From assembly GCF_003228315.1 (NCBI RefSeq), contig NZ_CP029693.1, positions 1,612,001-1,676,000 of the forward strand: a stretch of 64,000 nucleotides of DNA, written 5' to 3'. Below, in pieces: positions 10,041-18,871 of this stretch. The position numbers were made by a program, and so were the translations under genes. Below the pieces are notes generated by a model that was not told where the DNA came from, ran no database searches, and saw only the letters and a program-made list of their open reading frames with translations. Source of the stretch: Pseudomonas putida. GTDB lineage: Bacteria; Pseudomonadota; Gammaproteobacteria; Pseudomonadales; Pseudomonadaceae. Numbering within the stretch: the stretch's first letter is position 1; every line of letters begins with the position of its first letter.

Positions 10041-11676
10041 CACGACACTCCACTTTCTTGTTATCGGCCAGGATCAGGTCCGCTGCTTTCTGCGCGACCA
10101 TGATGGTTGGGGCATTGGTGTTGCCCGAAGTAATGGTGGGGAAGATCGACGCGTCGACGACCCGCAGACGCTCGATGCCATGCACCCGCAAACGGGTATC
10201 GACCACCGAGGTGCGTGCATCCAGCCCCATGCCGCAGGTGCCGATGGGATGGAACACCGAGCCGCAGCGCTGACGGAAGTCTTCGAGGATCTGTTCATCG
10301 GACATGCCGCCCAGATCCGGCTCGATGGCCTCCTTGATCAGGCCGCGCAAGGCCTGGGTGCGGACCATTTGCTGAATCAGGCGGCCACCGGCGATGACCG
10401 CCTCGACATCCTCCGGCTCCGAGAGGTAATTGGGGCGGATCTGCGGGCTGACGCGCGGGTCGGCGCTGCGGATGTCGATGCGTCCGCGACTCTTGGGCCG
10501 GCACGGCTGGAACGAGATGATGAACCCCGCGAACGGGTCCGGATTCATCAACGGGCGCTTGCCTTCCGGAGCGGTCGAATAGGTCACCGGGTTGAAATAC
10601 AGCTGCGTGTCCGGAGCACTGCCCAGCGCATCGGCACGCACGAAACCGCCGGACTGGTTGACGCTGACACTCAGCGGGCCCTTGCGAGTCAGCACATAGC
10701 GCAGCCCTGCCCACAACTTGCCGTGCATCGGGTGCAGCAGGTTGTTGAGGGTCGGCTCGGTGGCCTTGTAGTAGTAGTTGATGCCCAGGTGGTCCTGCAG
10801 TTGCCCGCCCACGGCCTCGTTGTCCAGCACCACCGGAATGCCGTGACGCTTGAGCAACGCGGCGGGCCCCACGCCGGATAATTGCAGCAGTTGCGGCGAG
10901 TTCACCGCGCCCGCGCTGAGGATTACCTCGCGCCGGGCATGGGCGACAAACACCTGGCCATCCTGTTCGAACTCGACACCGACGGCGCGGCGCCCCTCGA
11001 ACAACACCCGATGCACCAGTGCGTGGGTCATCAGGCGCAGGTTGTCACGCTGCAGGGCCGGACGCAGGAAGGCATCCGCCGCCGAGCAGCGCATCCCTTT
11101 GTAGGTGTTGATCTGGTAGGACCCTACCCCTTCCGGGCTGCTGCCGTTGAAGTCCTCGGTGTAAGGCAGGCCGACTTCCCGGGCGGCGGCGAAAAAATGC
11201 CGGCGCAGCGGATGCAACTCGGCGCTGACGTCGGACACATACAGCGGGCCGCCCTGCGCGGCGTTGCCCTGGGCATCGACGCGGCGCTCGGAGCGTTGGA
11301 AGTAAGGCAGCACATCAGACCAGCCCCAACCGGTATTGCCGAGTTTTTCCCAGCTGTCGAAATCCACCGGCAGGCCACGGCAGTACACCATGGCGTTGAT
11401 CGAGCTGGAGCCGCCGATGACCCGCCCGCGCGGCCAGTAGCTACGGCGTGAATCGATGGCCGATTCCGGCTCGGTCTCGTACTTCCAGTTGATCCGTTCA
11501 TCGAAAAAGGTACGCCCGTAACCGATGGGCATCTTGATGAAGAACTTGCGGTCGCTGCCGCCGGCTTCCAGTACCAGTACCCGTGCCGTGCGGTCGGCGG
11601 AAAGACGTTCGGCCATTACCGAACCTGCCGAACCGCTGCCCACGATGATGTAGTCAAACGCCCCCATTACCGCCAT
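10021..11676 (-). CDS. GMC-family FAD-dependent alcohol dehydrogenase (choline dehydrogenase-like)
   Basis: A GMC oxidoreductase of about 551 residues: N-terminal FAD-binding DYIIVGSGSAGSVMAERLS, signature GGSSSINAMVYCRG, second GMC signature GAVNSPQLLQLSGVGP, and the C-terminal block VVDASIFPTITSGNTNAPTI. GMC enzymes oxidise primary alcohols such as choline, polyethylene glycol or hydroxylated side chains. The frame opens at 11703, but the ATG at 11676 has GAGG eight bases upstream and is preferred. It is the first gene of the operon and is divergent from the LysR gene at 11841, its likely regulator. Confidence 0.9.
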   Translation of the reverse strand: MAVMGAFDYIIVGSGSAGSVMAERLSADRTARVLVLEAGGSDRKFFIKMPIGYGRTFFDERINWKYETEPESAIDSRRSYWPRGRVIGGSSSINAMVYCRGLPVDFDSWEKLGNTGWGWSDVLPYFQRSERRVDAQGNAAQGGPLYVSDVSAELHPLRRHFFAAAREVGLPYTEDFNGSSPEGVGSYQINTYKGMRCSAADAFLRPALQRDNLRLMTHALVHRVLFEGRRAVGVEFEQDGQVFVAHARREVILSAGAVNSPQLLQLSGVGPAALLKRHGIPVVLDNEAVGGQLQDHLGINYYYKATEPTLNNLLHPMHGKLWAGLRYVLTRKGPLSVSVNQSGGFVRADALGSAPDTQLYFNPVTYSTAPEGKRPLMNPDPFAGFIISFQPCRPKSRGRIDIRSADPRVSPQIRPNYLSEPEDVEAVIAGGRLIQQMVRTQALRGLIKEAIEPDLGGMSDEQILEDFRQRCGSVFHPIGTCGMGLDARTSVVDTRLRVHGIERLRVVDASIFPTITSGNTNAPTIMVAQKAADLILADNKKVECRDAHQEA

Positions 11677-11840
11677 GTCCCTTGCCTCTTGCTCGAAGTT
11701 CATCGCAGAACCGGTTGGTTAGCCGGCAGGCCTTTTTTGTTTGTGTGGCCTACTTGTTCGCGCTCATCATTTCGGTAAAGCTCCTTCAAGACAAACAAGA
11801 AAAAAATGGCCTTTGGGCCAAAAAAATTTAAGGCTCGGCC

Positions 11841-12734
11841 ATGTCCTATAAACTCCCCCACCTCCCCTGGTTGCGTACCTTCGAGGCCGCCGCGCGCAGC
11901 CTGAGTTTCTCTGCCGCCGCCGAAGACCTGCACATGACGGCCGCCGCCGTCAGCCTGCAAATCCGCTCGCTGGAGCAGTACCTGGGCTTTCAATTGTTCG
12001 AGCGCCTGCCGCGCGGCGTGAAGCTGACTGACATGGGCCTGGCGTACCTGCCGTCGGTGCGCAAGGCGTTTGACGAGTTGTCGCTGTCGACCGTGGGGCT
12101 GTTCGGCAGTCGCGGCGACTGCTCGATCACCGTGCGCTCCACCGCCGCGTTCGCGGTGCTGTGGCTGGCGCCCAAGCTGCACTCGTTCATCGAGGCGCAC
12201 CCGGACATTGAAATCCGCTTGCTGGCCGACATCTGGGCAGACGCACAGGGGGCGGACCAAAGCGCGGTGGATATCCGTTTTGGCGACGGACATTGGGAGG
12301 GATTCGAAGCTGAGCTGATCCAGAAAGAGGCGTCGATACCGGTGTGCAGCCCGGCCTGGCTTGAGCGTGCCGGATCCCCCCAGGCACTGGTCAGCCTGGC
12401 CCGGCAAAACCCGATTCACATCATGGGTTGCGAGGATCTATGGACCCGCTGGTTCCGCGCCGCCGGTGTCGCGCAGGACTGCGAGCGCAAAGGCCTGCAG
12501 GTCGACACCTCCCTCACGGCGCTGGAACTGGCCAGCGCCGGCTCGGGCTTCGCCCTGGTGCTGCGCAGCCTGACCAGGTCCTATATCGATTCCGGGCGGC
12601 TGGTGTCGCCCTTCGAGGGTGAACTGCCCATTGACCAGGCCCATTACCTGCTGCAGCCCAAGGCCGGGAAACGGCCGAGCCCTGAGGTGCTGATTTTCAG
12701 GCAGTGGTTGTTGGAAACGGCGCGGGGTCAGTAA
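11841..12734 (+). CDS. LysR-family transcriptional regulator (GcvA-like)
   Basis: A 297-residue LysR regulator whose N-terminus (LPHLPWLRTFEAAARSLSFSAAAEDLHMTAAAVSLQIRSLEQ) resembles the GcvA subgroup. An effector-binding domain follows from about residue 90. It is transcribed away from the GMC/dehydratase/transporter operon across a 137-bp intergenic region, the standard arrangement for a LysR protein controlling its neighbour and itself. The inducer is unknown. Confidence 0.9.
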   Translation: MSYKLPHLPWLRTFEAAARSLSFSAAAEDLHMTAAAVSLQIRSLEQYLGFQLFERLPRGVKLTDMGLAYLPSVRKAFDELSLSTVGLFGSRGDCSITVRSTAAFAVLWLAPKLHSFIEAHPDIEIRLLADIWADAQGADQSAVDIRFGDGHWEGFEAELIQKEASIPVCSPAWLERAGSPQALVSLARQNPIHIMGCEDLWTRWFRAAGVAQDCERKGLQVDTSLTALELASAGSGFALVLRSLTRSYIDSGRLVSPFEGELPIDQAHYLLQPKAGKRPSPEVLIFRQWLLETARGQ

Positions 12735-12740
12735 AAAGCA

Positions 12741-12807
12741 AAAGATCGCAGCCTGCGGCAGCTCCTACAGAGGGCCGTTGTAGGAGCTGCCGCAGGCTGC
12801 AATCTTT
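12741..12807. terminator. Long inverted repeat, likely bidirectional terminator / REP class 2
   Basis: Two 29-bp arms, near-perfect inverted repeats of one another with a single mismatch, contain GTAGGAGCTGCCGCAGGCTGC. The stem is flanked by A-runs on the left and T-runs on the right, so it can terminate both the LysR and the convergent chemoreceptor transcripts. The sequence belongs to a REP class distinct from the common one in this window; a related core recurs at 63786-63823. Confidence 0.75.
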
Positions 12808-12818
12808 TTAAAAACACC

Positions 12819-14432
12819 TCAAAGCCTGAAGCGGTCCACCGACTGCGAAAGCTGCCCCGCCAGGCTCGACAACTCATCGGTGGTCGCCGCCGTCTGTCCA
12901 ATCACCTTGCTGTTGCCTTCGGACATGCCGGCGATCATCTCCACTTGGTGAGCAATCTCATTACTGGCCAGGCTTTGTTCGCCGATGGTGCGGCTGATGT
13001 CGTTGACCAGTTGCGTGGTGTTGAGGGTAGCGTCGAGGATTTCGCGGATGGCCCGTTCGACCTCGGCGGTCACGGCCATGCCCTTGTCGACCTGGGCCAC
13101 GCCCGCCTCCATGCTGGTCACCGCCTCGCGGGTGTTCTGCTGGATGCGCGAGACCATGGCGGCGATTTCCTGGGTGGAGGCACTGGTGCGCCCGGCCAGG
13201 CTGCGCACTTCGTCGGCCACCACGGCAAACCCGCGCCCCTGCTCACCGGCGCGGGCGGCCTCGATGGCGGCGTTCAGGGCCAGCAGGTTGGTCTGGTCGG
13301 CGATGCCCTTGATCACCTGGATGATGCTGAAAATCCCTTCGGACTCCTTGTCCAGCGTGCGGATGACCTGGGCCGACTGCTGCGCGGAACGGGCGATGCC
13401 GTCCATGTCGTTGACCACCTGATGGATCACCCGTCCGCCATCCTTGGCCAGGGTTTCGGCCTGGTTGGCCATGTCCAGAGCGCGCTCGGCGTGCCGGGTG
13501 ATTTCTTCGATGCTGGCGGTCATTTCGCTGGCGGCGGCCGCCATGGTGCTGGCCGCCGCGCTCTGCTGCTGGCTGCTGCCGGCGACTTCGTGGCAACCGT
13601 TGCTGAGCAACTCGCTCATGCCACTGACACCATGGGCGTTGCTGCGCACCACTTCGATCATGCCGCGCAGATCCCGCTGCATGGTCGCCAGGCTGCGGAT
13701 CAATTGACCGGCTTCGTCTTCGCGTCGGGTCTCGGCAATCGGCTCGCTGAGGTTACCGTGGGCGATGCTTTGGGCAATGCGGCTGGCGGTCTGCAACGGC
13801 CCCATGATGCTGACGATGGCCGAGCGGCCCAGCACCAACAGAAGCAGCAGGCTGGCGATCAGCACCACAGCGACCGTGAGGTTGGCATTGCTGATGGCTT
13901 GGGCCGTGCCCTGGCTGGTGTGCTGAGTGTTGGTTTCAATCAGCTCGCTGAGCGCCGCCATCTGGCCTTCCAGTTGGCTGAATGCGTTGTTGAAACCACT
14001 GAGTTCCTTTTGCGCGGCCTCGGGGTTTTCCAGGGCCAGGCCGACAATGCGCTCGGCGGCGCTGATGTAGGTGTCGAGGCTGGGCTTGATCTGGTTCAGC
14101 GCGGTTTTCAGGGTGTCGTTGACCGGCAGCTTGAGGTTGTCCGCGAGCATCTGCCGAAAATGCGCGGCGTGTTCCTCCAGGGAACTGCGCACCTCGGCCT
14201 TGGTGCTGGTGCTCTTGTCCAGCCCCACCAGCATCGCCGACAGCACGTCGGCACGCAGGGCGTCGTGCATCATGTCGGCTTCGAGGTGATTGCGCAGCGC
14301 GGACATGCTGACGTCATTGTCCTGCACCGCTTGCGCCATCCGGCCATTCCCCAGGTAACTCACCAGTCCCATGATCATGGCGGCGAGCACGCCTGTTCCG
14401 ATCAGCAACAGTAAACGCAGTTTTATGGACAC
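12819..14432 (-). CDS. Methyl-accepting chemotaxis protein
   Basis: A chemoreceptor with an N-terminal membrane segment ([22 protein letters not shown]), a periplasmic helical sensor of about 150 residues, a second membrane segment ([21 protein letters not shown]), a HAMP region, and the highly conserved signalling hairpin around [30 protein letters not shown]. The open frame reaches 14501, but the GTG at 14432 is preceded by AGAGG at nine bases and puts the membrane anchor at the very N-terminus (about 537 residues). The ligand is unknown; the sensor looks like a four-helix bundle. It appears monocistronic. Confidence 0.9.
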   Translation of the reverse strand: MSIKLRLLLLIGTGVLAAMIMGLVSYLGNGRMAQAVQDNDVSMSALRNHLEADMMHDALRADVLSAMLVGLDKSTSTKAEVRSSLEEHAAHFRQMLADNLKLPVNDTLKTALNQIKPSLDTYISAAERIVGLALENPEAAQKELSGFNNAFSQLEGQMAALSELIETNTQHTSQGTAQAISNANLTVAVVLIASLLLLLVLGRSAIVSIMGPLQTASRIAQSIAHGNLSEPIAETRREDEAGQLIRSLATMQRDLRGMIEVVRSNAHGVSGMSELLSNGCHEVAGSSQQQSAAASTMAAAASEMTASIEEITRHAERALDMANQAETLAKDGGRVIHQVVNDMDGIARSAQQSAQVIRTLDKESEGIFSIIQVIKGIADQTNLLALNAAIEAARAGEQGRGFAVVADEVRSLAGRTSASTQEIAAMVSRIQQNTREAVTSMEAGVAQVDKGMAVTAEVERAIREILDATLNTTQLVNDISRTIGEQSLASNEIAHQVEMIAGMSEGNSKVIGQTAATTDELSSLAGQLSQSVDRFRL

Positions 14433-14629
14433 TCTGTGGTTCCTCTTTTCGCACGTTTCGATTGATGCAAGCCCATTGCTGAAAGGGTTATCGGCGCGCA
14501 TCGGCAGTAGTTGAAAGCCTGCACCCGGTTATAGCGAGTTTTACGACATGCGGTAGCAGGCGGCCCTGATCAATCTGCGTTCGAGCATCTTCCATTCCGG
14601 GCGAAACCTGCTAGGTTGTACGACGACTT

Positions 14630-14640
14630 ACAACAACAAG
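14630..14640 (+). promoter_or_regulatory. CA motif (possible Hfq/Crc target) overlapping ribosome site
   Basis: The A-C-A repeat ACAACAACAAG runs directly into the GGA ribosome site of the gene at 14650, fitting the AANAANAA pattern that Hfq/Crc binds in Pseudomonas mRNAs under catabolite repression. Pattern match only. Confidence 0.4.
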
Positions 14641-14649
14641 GAAATACCC

Positions 14650-15081
14650 ATGAAAAGAGTCAAAGTGCTGGTTGGTTTTCTCTGCCTGTTCAGCGGCTAT
14701 GTCGCCGCCGCCCCCTCGTCCAGTGACAAGGACGTTGCGCAAGCCGTCGATCACCTGACCGATGCGATGCTGCACAAGAACATCGCGCAGCTTCAGGCGC
14801 TGACCGCCGACAACCTGACCTACGGGCATTCCAGCGGCAAAATCCAGGACAAGAAGGCCTTCATCGACGATATCGAGACGGGCAAAAGCGCGTTCAAGAC
14901 CCTGGAAATGCAGAACCAGACCATCAGCGTTTCCGGTGACGTAGCGCTGGTGCGCCATCACTTCTCGGGGCAGGCGATCAAGGGGGGTGACGTGGTTCCG
15001 ACCGAGATCGAGAACTTTCAGGTCTGGCAGAAACAGGGAGGGAAATGGCTACTTGTAGGACGACAGGCCTATAAATTCTGA
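14650..15081 (+). CDS. Exported NTF2-like (SnoaL/DUF4440) protein
   Basis: A 143-residue protein with a clear Sec signal peptide (MKRVKVLVGFLCLFSGYVAAA) and an NTF2-like cone-fold domain: helices around VAQAVDHLTDAMLHKNIAQLQALTADNLTYGHSSG and terminal strands FQVWQKQGGKWLLVGRQAYKF. Such domains can be hydrolases, isomerases or simple binding pockets; nothing here shows which. It is transcribed alone, divergent from the chemoreceptor. Confidence 0.8.
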   Translation: MKRVKVLVGFLCLFSGYVAAAPSSSDKDVAQAVDHLTDAMLHKNIAQLQALTADNLTYGHSSGKIQDKKAFIDDIETGKSAFKTLEMQNQTISVSGDVALVRHHFSGQAIKGGDVVPTEIENFQVWQKQGGKWLLVGRQAYKF

Positions 15082-15120
15082 TGTTGGTTTAACTGATGGA
15101 TCGCGCTCGACGGGTTCTTC

Positions 15121-15319
15121 TGTAGGAGCGAGCCTGCTCGCGATGGTCGTTAACGATAACGCTGGATGCCTGACACCCCGCGGCGTTCTCGGGTTTATCG
15201 CGAGCAGGCTCTCCTTCAAGTGAAAGGTGAGACTGCTCGCGGAAAACGCCAGGACAATGCAGTCATCCAGATACGGCGCGTTATCGTTTACGTCCATCGC
15301 GAGCAGGCTCGCTCCTACA
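15121..15319. repeat. Compound REPIN array
   Basis: A full REPIN (15121 to about 15215, with a damaged right REP) is followed by a partial, degenerate REP near 15230 and a third intact REP ending at 15319. The ACGATAACGC spacer motif appears twice, once in reverse. It looks like two REPINs, one eroded. Confidence 0.8.
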
Positions 15320-15342
15320 GGGGACGGTGGGTCCTCGCTTGG

Positions 15343-15723
15343 TCAGGCGATGCCGACCTCCACCCTGCCCTCATTCAACCGTGCCGGCCACACCCGCAAG
15401 CGCTGCTCCGGATACTCCAGGCAACTGCCGTCTTCCAGGCGAAAGTGCTGTTTGTAAATCGGCGAGGCCACCACCAGGTCGCCCTTGATGCTGCCCACCA
15501 GGCCACGGCCAATGACATTGGCCCCCGATTGCGGATCGTGGTTGTCGATGGCGTAGAGGGTCTGGCCCTCGATGCCCGGCAGGTAGAACAGCGCCACTTG
15601 CGCACCGTCCAGCCACACCACCACACCGGAGTCGTTCACCAGATCCTGCTGGCTGCACACCGCTTGCCAGACGTCGACGTTTTCTGCACGGGCGGCCATG
15701 CGTTGGGTATTGGACTGATTCAT
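15343..15723 (-). CDS. nirD: Assimilatory nitrite reductase small subunit
   Basis: A 126-residue Rieske-fold protein of the NirD family (VWQAVCSQQDLVNDSGVVVWLDGAQVALFYLPG, then YAIDNHDPQSGANVIGRGLVG). NirD-type proteins typically lack the Rieske cluster ligands, as here. It partners NirB in NADH-dependent reduction of nitrite to ammonia in the cytoplasm. Its ATG at 15723 overlaps the TGA of nirB by one base, indicating translational coupling; longer frames from upstream starts lie inside nirB. Confidence 0.93.
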   Translation of the reverse strand: MNQSNTQRMAARAENVDVWQAVCSQQDLVNDSGVVVWLDGAQVALFYLPGIEGQTLYAIDNHDPQSGANVIGRGLVGSIKGDLVVASPIYKQHFRLEDGSCLEYPEQRLRVWPARLNEGRVEVGIA

Positions 15724-18281
15724 CAGACACGCTCCTTGACGGGGATGAGGTTGAGTTCGGCGGCCATGATCGGGCGCCGCTGGCCGCGCTCCTGGACAAA
15801 GTGGATGTCCGGGTCCGGGCGTTTGTCGTTGACGAAGGTGCGGAAGCGCTTGAGCTTTTCCGGGTCTTTGAGGGCGTTGGCCCACTCGCACTCATAACGA
15901 TTGACCACCAGTTGCATCTGCGACTCGAGTTCCTCGCCCAGGCCCAGGCTGTCGTGGATGATCACGTCCTTGAGGTAGTCCAGGCCGCCTTCCAGACTTT
16001 CGCGCCAGACCGAGGTGCGCTGCAACTTGTCGGCGGTGCGGATGTAGAACATCAGGAAGCGGTCGATGTAGCGGATCAGCGTCGCGTCATCCAGATCGGT
16101 GGCGAACAGTTCGGCATGACGCGGGCGCATGCCGCCGTTGCCGGCGATGTACAGGTTCCAGCCCTTCTCGGTGGCGATCACCCCCACATCCTTGCTCTGT
16201 GCTTCGGCGCACTCACGGGTGCAACCAGACACCGCGAACTTGAGCTTGTGCGGCGAACGCAGGCCCTTGTAGCGATCTTCCAGGGTCAGGGCCATCTGCA
16301 CGCTGTCCTGCACGCCGTAGCGGCACCAGGTACTGCCGACGCAGGATTTCACCGTGCGGGTCGACTTGCCGTAGGCGTGACCGGTTTCGAAACCGGCCTC
16401 GATCAGTTCACCCCAGATGTCCGGCAATTGATGCAGCTGGGCGCCGAAAAGGTCGATGCGCTGGCCGCCGGTGATCTTGGTGTAGAGGTCGTATTTCTTC
16501 GCTACCACGCCGATAGCGATCAGCTTGTCGGCGGTGATTTCGCCGCCGGGAATGCGCGGCACCACCGAGTAGGTGCCGTTCTTTTGCATGTTGGCCATGA
16601 AGGTATCGTTGGTGTCCTGCAACGGCACCAGCGAGGGGTCCATGATCGGCTGGTTCCAGCACGAGGCCAGGATCGAGCCCACGGCGGGTTTGCAGATGTC
16701 GCAACCGGTGTGTCCGCGCCCATGCTTGGCCAGCAGTTCCTCGAAACTGATCACCCCTTCCACCCGCACCAGCGCGTACAGCTCCTGGCGGGTGTAGGCG
16801 AAGTGTTCGCACAGGCTCTTGTCGACGCTGACGCCCCGGGCGATCAGTTCATGCTCGAAGACTTGCTTGAGCAGCCCGGCGCAACCGCCGCAACCGGTGC
16901 AAGCCTTGGTCTGCGACTTGAGCAGGCCGAGATCGGTGCAGCCGCCGTCGATGGCCGAGCAGATGGCGCCCTTGGTCACGTTGTGGCACGAGCAAACCGT
17001 GGCCGATTCCGGCAAGGCGCCGGGGCCGAGGGTCGGCGCGCCTTCGGACGACGGCAGGATCAGGCCCGCCGGTTCCGCTGGCAAGGCAATCGCGTTCTGC
17101 ATGTATTGCAGCAGGGTGTCGTAGTAGCTGTTGTCGCCGATCAGCACCGCGCCGAGCACGTGCTTGCCGCTGGCGTCGACCACAAGGCGACGGTAGCTGG
17201 CGCACGTCTCGTCGATGAACTGGTAGCTGCGCGCGCCGGGGGTATTGGCGTGGGCATCGCCGATGGAGCCGACGTCCACTCCCAACAGCTTGAGCTTGGT
17301 CGACATGTCGGCGCCACGGAATGGTTCGGCGCTGTCGTCGCACAGGCGTGCCGCCACGCTGCGGGCCATCTGGTAGCCGGGGGCAACCAGACCGAACAGG
17401 CTGCCGTTCCACGACGCGCATTCGCCGATGGCATAGATGTTCGGGTCGCAGCTCAGGCAGGTGTCATCGATCACCACGCCGCCGCGCGGGCCGATCTCCA
17501 GCGCACATTGGCGGGCCAGTGCATCCTGGGCGCGGATGCCGGCGGAGAACACCACCAGGTCGGTTTCGAGGAACTCGTCGTTGGCGAAGTTCATCCGATA
17601 GCGGTATTGCTCGCCGGCGCTGATCGACTGCGTGGCGCGGGACAGGTGCACGCCAACGCCCAGCCGCTCGATCTGCGCCTTGAGCGCCAGGCCACCGAGG
17701 TCATCCAGTTGCACCGGCATCAGGCGCGGCGCGAACTCCACCACATGGGCTTCCAGGCCCAGACTTTTCAGGGCATTGGCCGCCTCCAGGCCGAGCAGGC
17801 CACCGCCCACCACCACACCGCGCCGGGCATTGGCCGCCGCGGCGCGGATGGCGTCGAGGTCTTCCAGGGTGCGATACACCAGGCGCGACTCGCCTTCGGC
17901 GCCTTCGATCGGCGGTACGAACGGGTAGGAACCGGTGGCCAGAATCAGCTTGTCGTAAGCCACGCGGCCTTGTGCGGTGACGACCTGGCGCTGTACGCGG
18001 TCGATTTCCAGCACCGGTTCACCCAGATGCAACGTGACGCCCGGCGTCTCGTACAGCGAGGCGTCGCTCAACGCCAGCGACTCGGCATCGCGACCGGTAA
18101 AGTACTCGGACAGATGCACACGGTCGTAGGCGCGCATCGGCTCTTCGCTGAAGACGTGCAGGCGATAGCGGTCAAGGGCACCGCGTTCGATCAGTTGCTC
18201 GACACAATGGTGTCCGACCATGCCATTGCCGATCACGACCAGCGTTTGCAGCTTGTTCAACGTGGCTACATTGCAATTCAT
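15723..18281 (-). CDS. nirB: Assimilatory nitrite reductase large subunit (NADH, FAD, siroheme)
   Basis: An 852-residue enzyme that reduces nitrite to ammonium with NADH. Domains in order: FAD/NAD-binding oxidoreductase (VVIGNGMVGHHCVEQL; VVVGGGLLGLEAANALKSLG), one BFD-like [2Fe-2S] domain with CSCHN and CTGCGGC, then the nitrite/sulfite reductase ferredoxin half-domain and the siroheme/[4Fe-4S] ligands in CVGSTWC and SGCTREC. The ATG at 18281 has AGGG six bases upstream and is preferred to a TTG at 18296. The upstream leader carries a terminator and an ANTAR-type hairpin (18313-18356), so expression is probably set by antitermination. Confidence 0.95.
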   Translation of the reverse strand: MNCNVATLNKLQTLVVIGNGMVGHHCVEQLIERGALDRYRLHVFSEEPMRAYDRVHLSEYFTGRDAESLALSDASLYETPGVTLHLGEPVLEIDRVQRQVVTAQGRVAYDKLILATGSYPFVPPIEGAEGESRLVYRTLEDLDAIRAAAANARRGVVVGGGLLGLEAANALKSLGLEAHVVEFAPRLMPVQLDDLGGLALKAQIERLGVGVHLSRATQSISAGEQYRYRMNFANDEFLETDLVVFSAGIRAQDALARQCALEIGPRGGVVIDDTCLSCDPNIYAIGECASWNGSLFGLVAPGYQMARSVAARLCDDSAEPFRGADMSTKLKLLGVDVGSIGDAHANTPGARSYQFIDETCASYRRLVVDASGKHVLGAVLIGDNSYYDTLLQYMQNAIALPAEPAGLILPSSEGAPTLGPGALPESATVCSCHNVTKGAICSAIDGGCTDLGLLKSQTKACTGCGGCAGLLKQVFEHELIARGVSVDKSLCEHFAYTRQELYALVRVEGVISFEELLAKHGRGHTGCDICKPAVGSILASCWNQPIMDPSLVPLQDTNDTFMANMQKNGTYSVVPRIPGGEITADKLIAIGVVAKKYDLYTKITGGQRIDLFGAQLHQLPDIWGELIEAGFETGHAYGKSTRTVKSCVGSTWCRYGVQDSVQMALTLEDRYKGLRSPHKLKFAVSGCTRECAEAQSKDVGVIATEKGWNLYIAGNGGMRPRHAELFATDLDDATLIRYIDRFLMFYIRTADKLQRTSVWRESLEGGLDYLKDVIIHDSLGLGEELESQMQLVVNRYECEWANALKDPEKLKRFRTFVNDKRPDPDIHFVQERGQRRPIMAAELNLIPVKERV

Positions 18282-18312
18282 ATACGACCCTGCCAATCAC
18301 GGTTCAAAAAGC

Positions 18313-18347
18313 AAAAAAAACGCCTGAAACCTTGCGGTTCCAGGCGT
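18313..18347 (-). terminator. Intrinsic terminator in the nirB leader (attenuator)
   Basis: Read on the minus strand, ACGCCTGGAACC-GCAA-GGTTTCAGGCGT is followed directly by a run of T. This is a strong Rho-independent terminator about 30 bases upstream of the nirB ATG on the same strand, so nirBD can only be expressed if it is bypassed. Confidence 0.88.
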
Positions 18348-18356
18348 CTTTGCCTG
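18341..18356 (-). promoter_or_regulatory. ANTAR-type antiterminator hairpin (P2) in the nirB leader
   Basis: On the minus strand CAGGC-AAAGAC-GCCTG forms a five-pair stem with a six-base loop that has A at position 1 and G at position 4, the signature of RNA hairpins bound by ANTAR proteins such as NasR and NasT. Its 3' arm is the same bases as the 5' arm of the terminator, so the two structures exclude each other. A convincing first hairpin (P1) was not found immediately upstream; a CTTC/GAAG hairpin near 18355-18375 is only a weak candidate. Confidence 0.7.
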
Positions 18357-18374
18357 TTCTTCTGCGGTGTCGAA

Positions 18375-18623
18375 GCCGGACGGCCATGCCCGGTCCACCG
18401 ATGTTGCCCACGACCTGTGCGGTTGATCGATCGACGTTGACCGAGGGGGCTTTGGGGGATCTTTGCAGGGTTTGTGCCAGACGATGGTTCAGGGCTGTGG
18501 AGGCGGCGATTCAGGCGGGTTTCAGCGGATTGACCGGGGATCAATGACGGTCAGGTGGATCGGCAAATCGCTACGCGCTGGTGCACGCTGTCTGTCCCTG
18601 CGCTTTATAAAAGTGCGCTTTTC
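18375..18623. other. nirB upstream leader/promoter region, no gene seen
   Basis: About 250 bp between the attenuator and the next REPIN. GC-rich palindromic segments occur (for example around 18378-18400), but no credible ORF with a ribosome site is present. The nirB promoter should be in or upstream of this part. Confidence 0.5.
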
Positions 18624-18723
18624 TGTAGGAGCGAGCCTGCTCGCGATGGTCGTCAACGATAACGCTGGATGCCTGACACCCCGCGGCGTTCTCAGGTTCA
18701 TCGCGAGCAGGCTCGCTCCCACA
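18624..18723. repeat. REPIN (100-bp type)
   Basis: Facing REP arms with the conserved spacer GTCAACGATAACGCTGG...TGCCTGACACCCCGCGG. It lies between the divergent nirB leader and the SCO1 gene. Confidence 0.9.
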
Positions 18724-18871
18724 AAAGCCCCCCGCGACCATTTGGCGCACGACCTTCGGGCGATCGATTAAGCGTGATCGGGCAACAGTTTGTTAACATC
18801 CCTGCGCTTTTTCTCGCCTGGTCGGTCAGGCACTGTGTTTTTTCTGTCGCTACACAGGAAGCTTTATTTCC

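Noticed and set aside
12945..14414. Plus-strand open frame opposite the chemoreceptor
   Set aside because: Shadow frame with no recognisable domain; the opposite strand encodes a complete signalling hairpin.
15801..18440. Long plus-strand open frame of 879 codons opposite nirB
   Set aside because: Antisense shadow of a GC-rich gene: low-complexity His/Ala/Gly/Arg composition, no domain, no ribosome site, while nirB on the other strand is certain.
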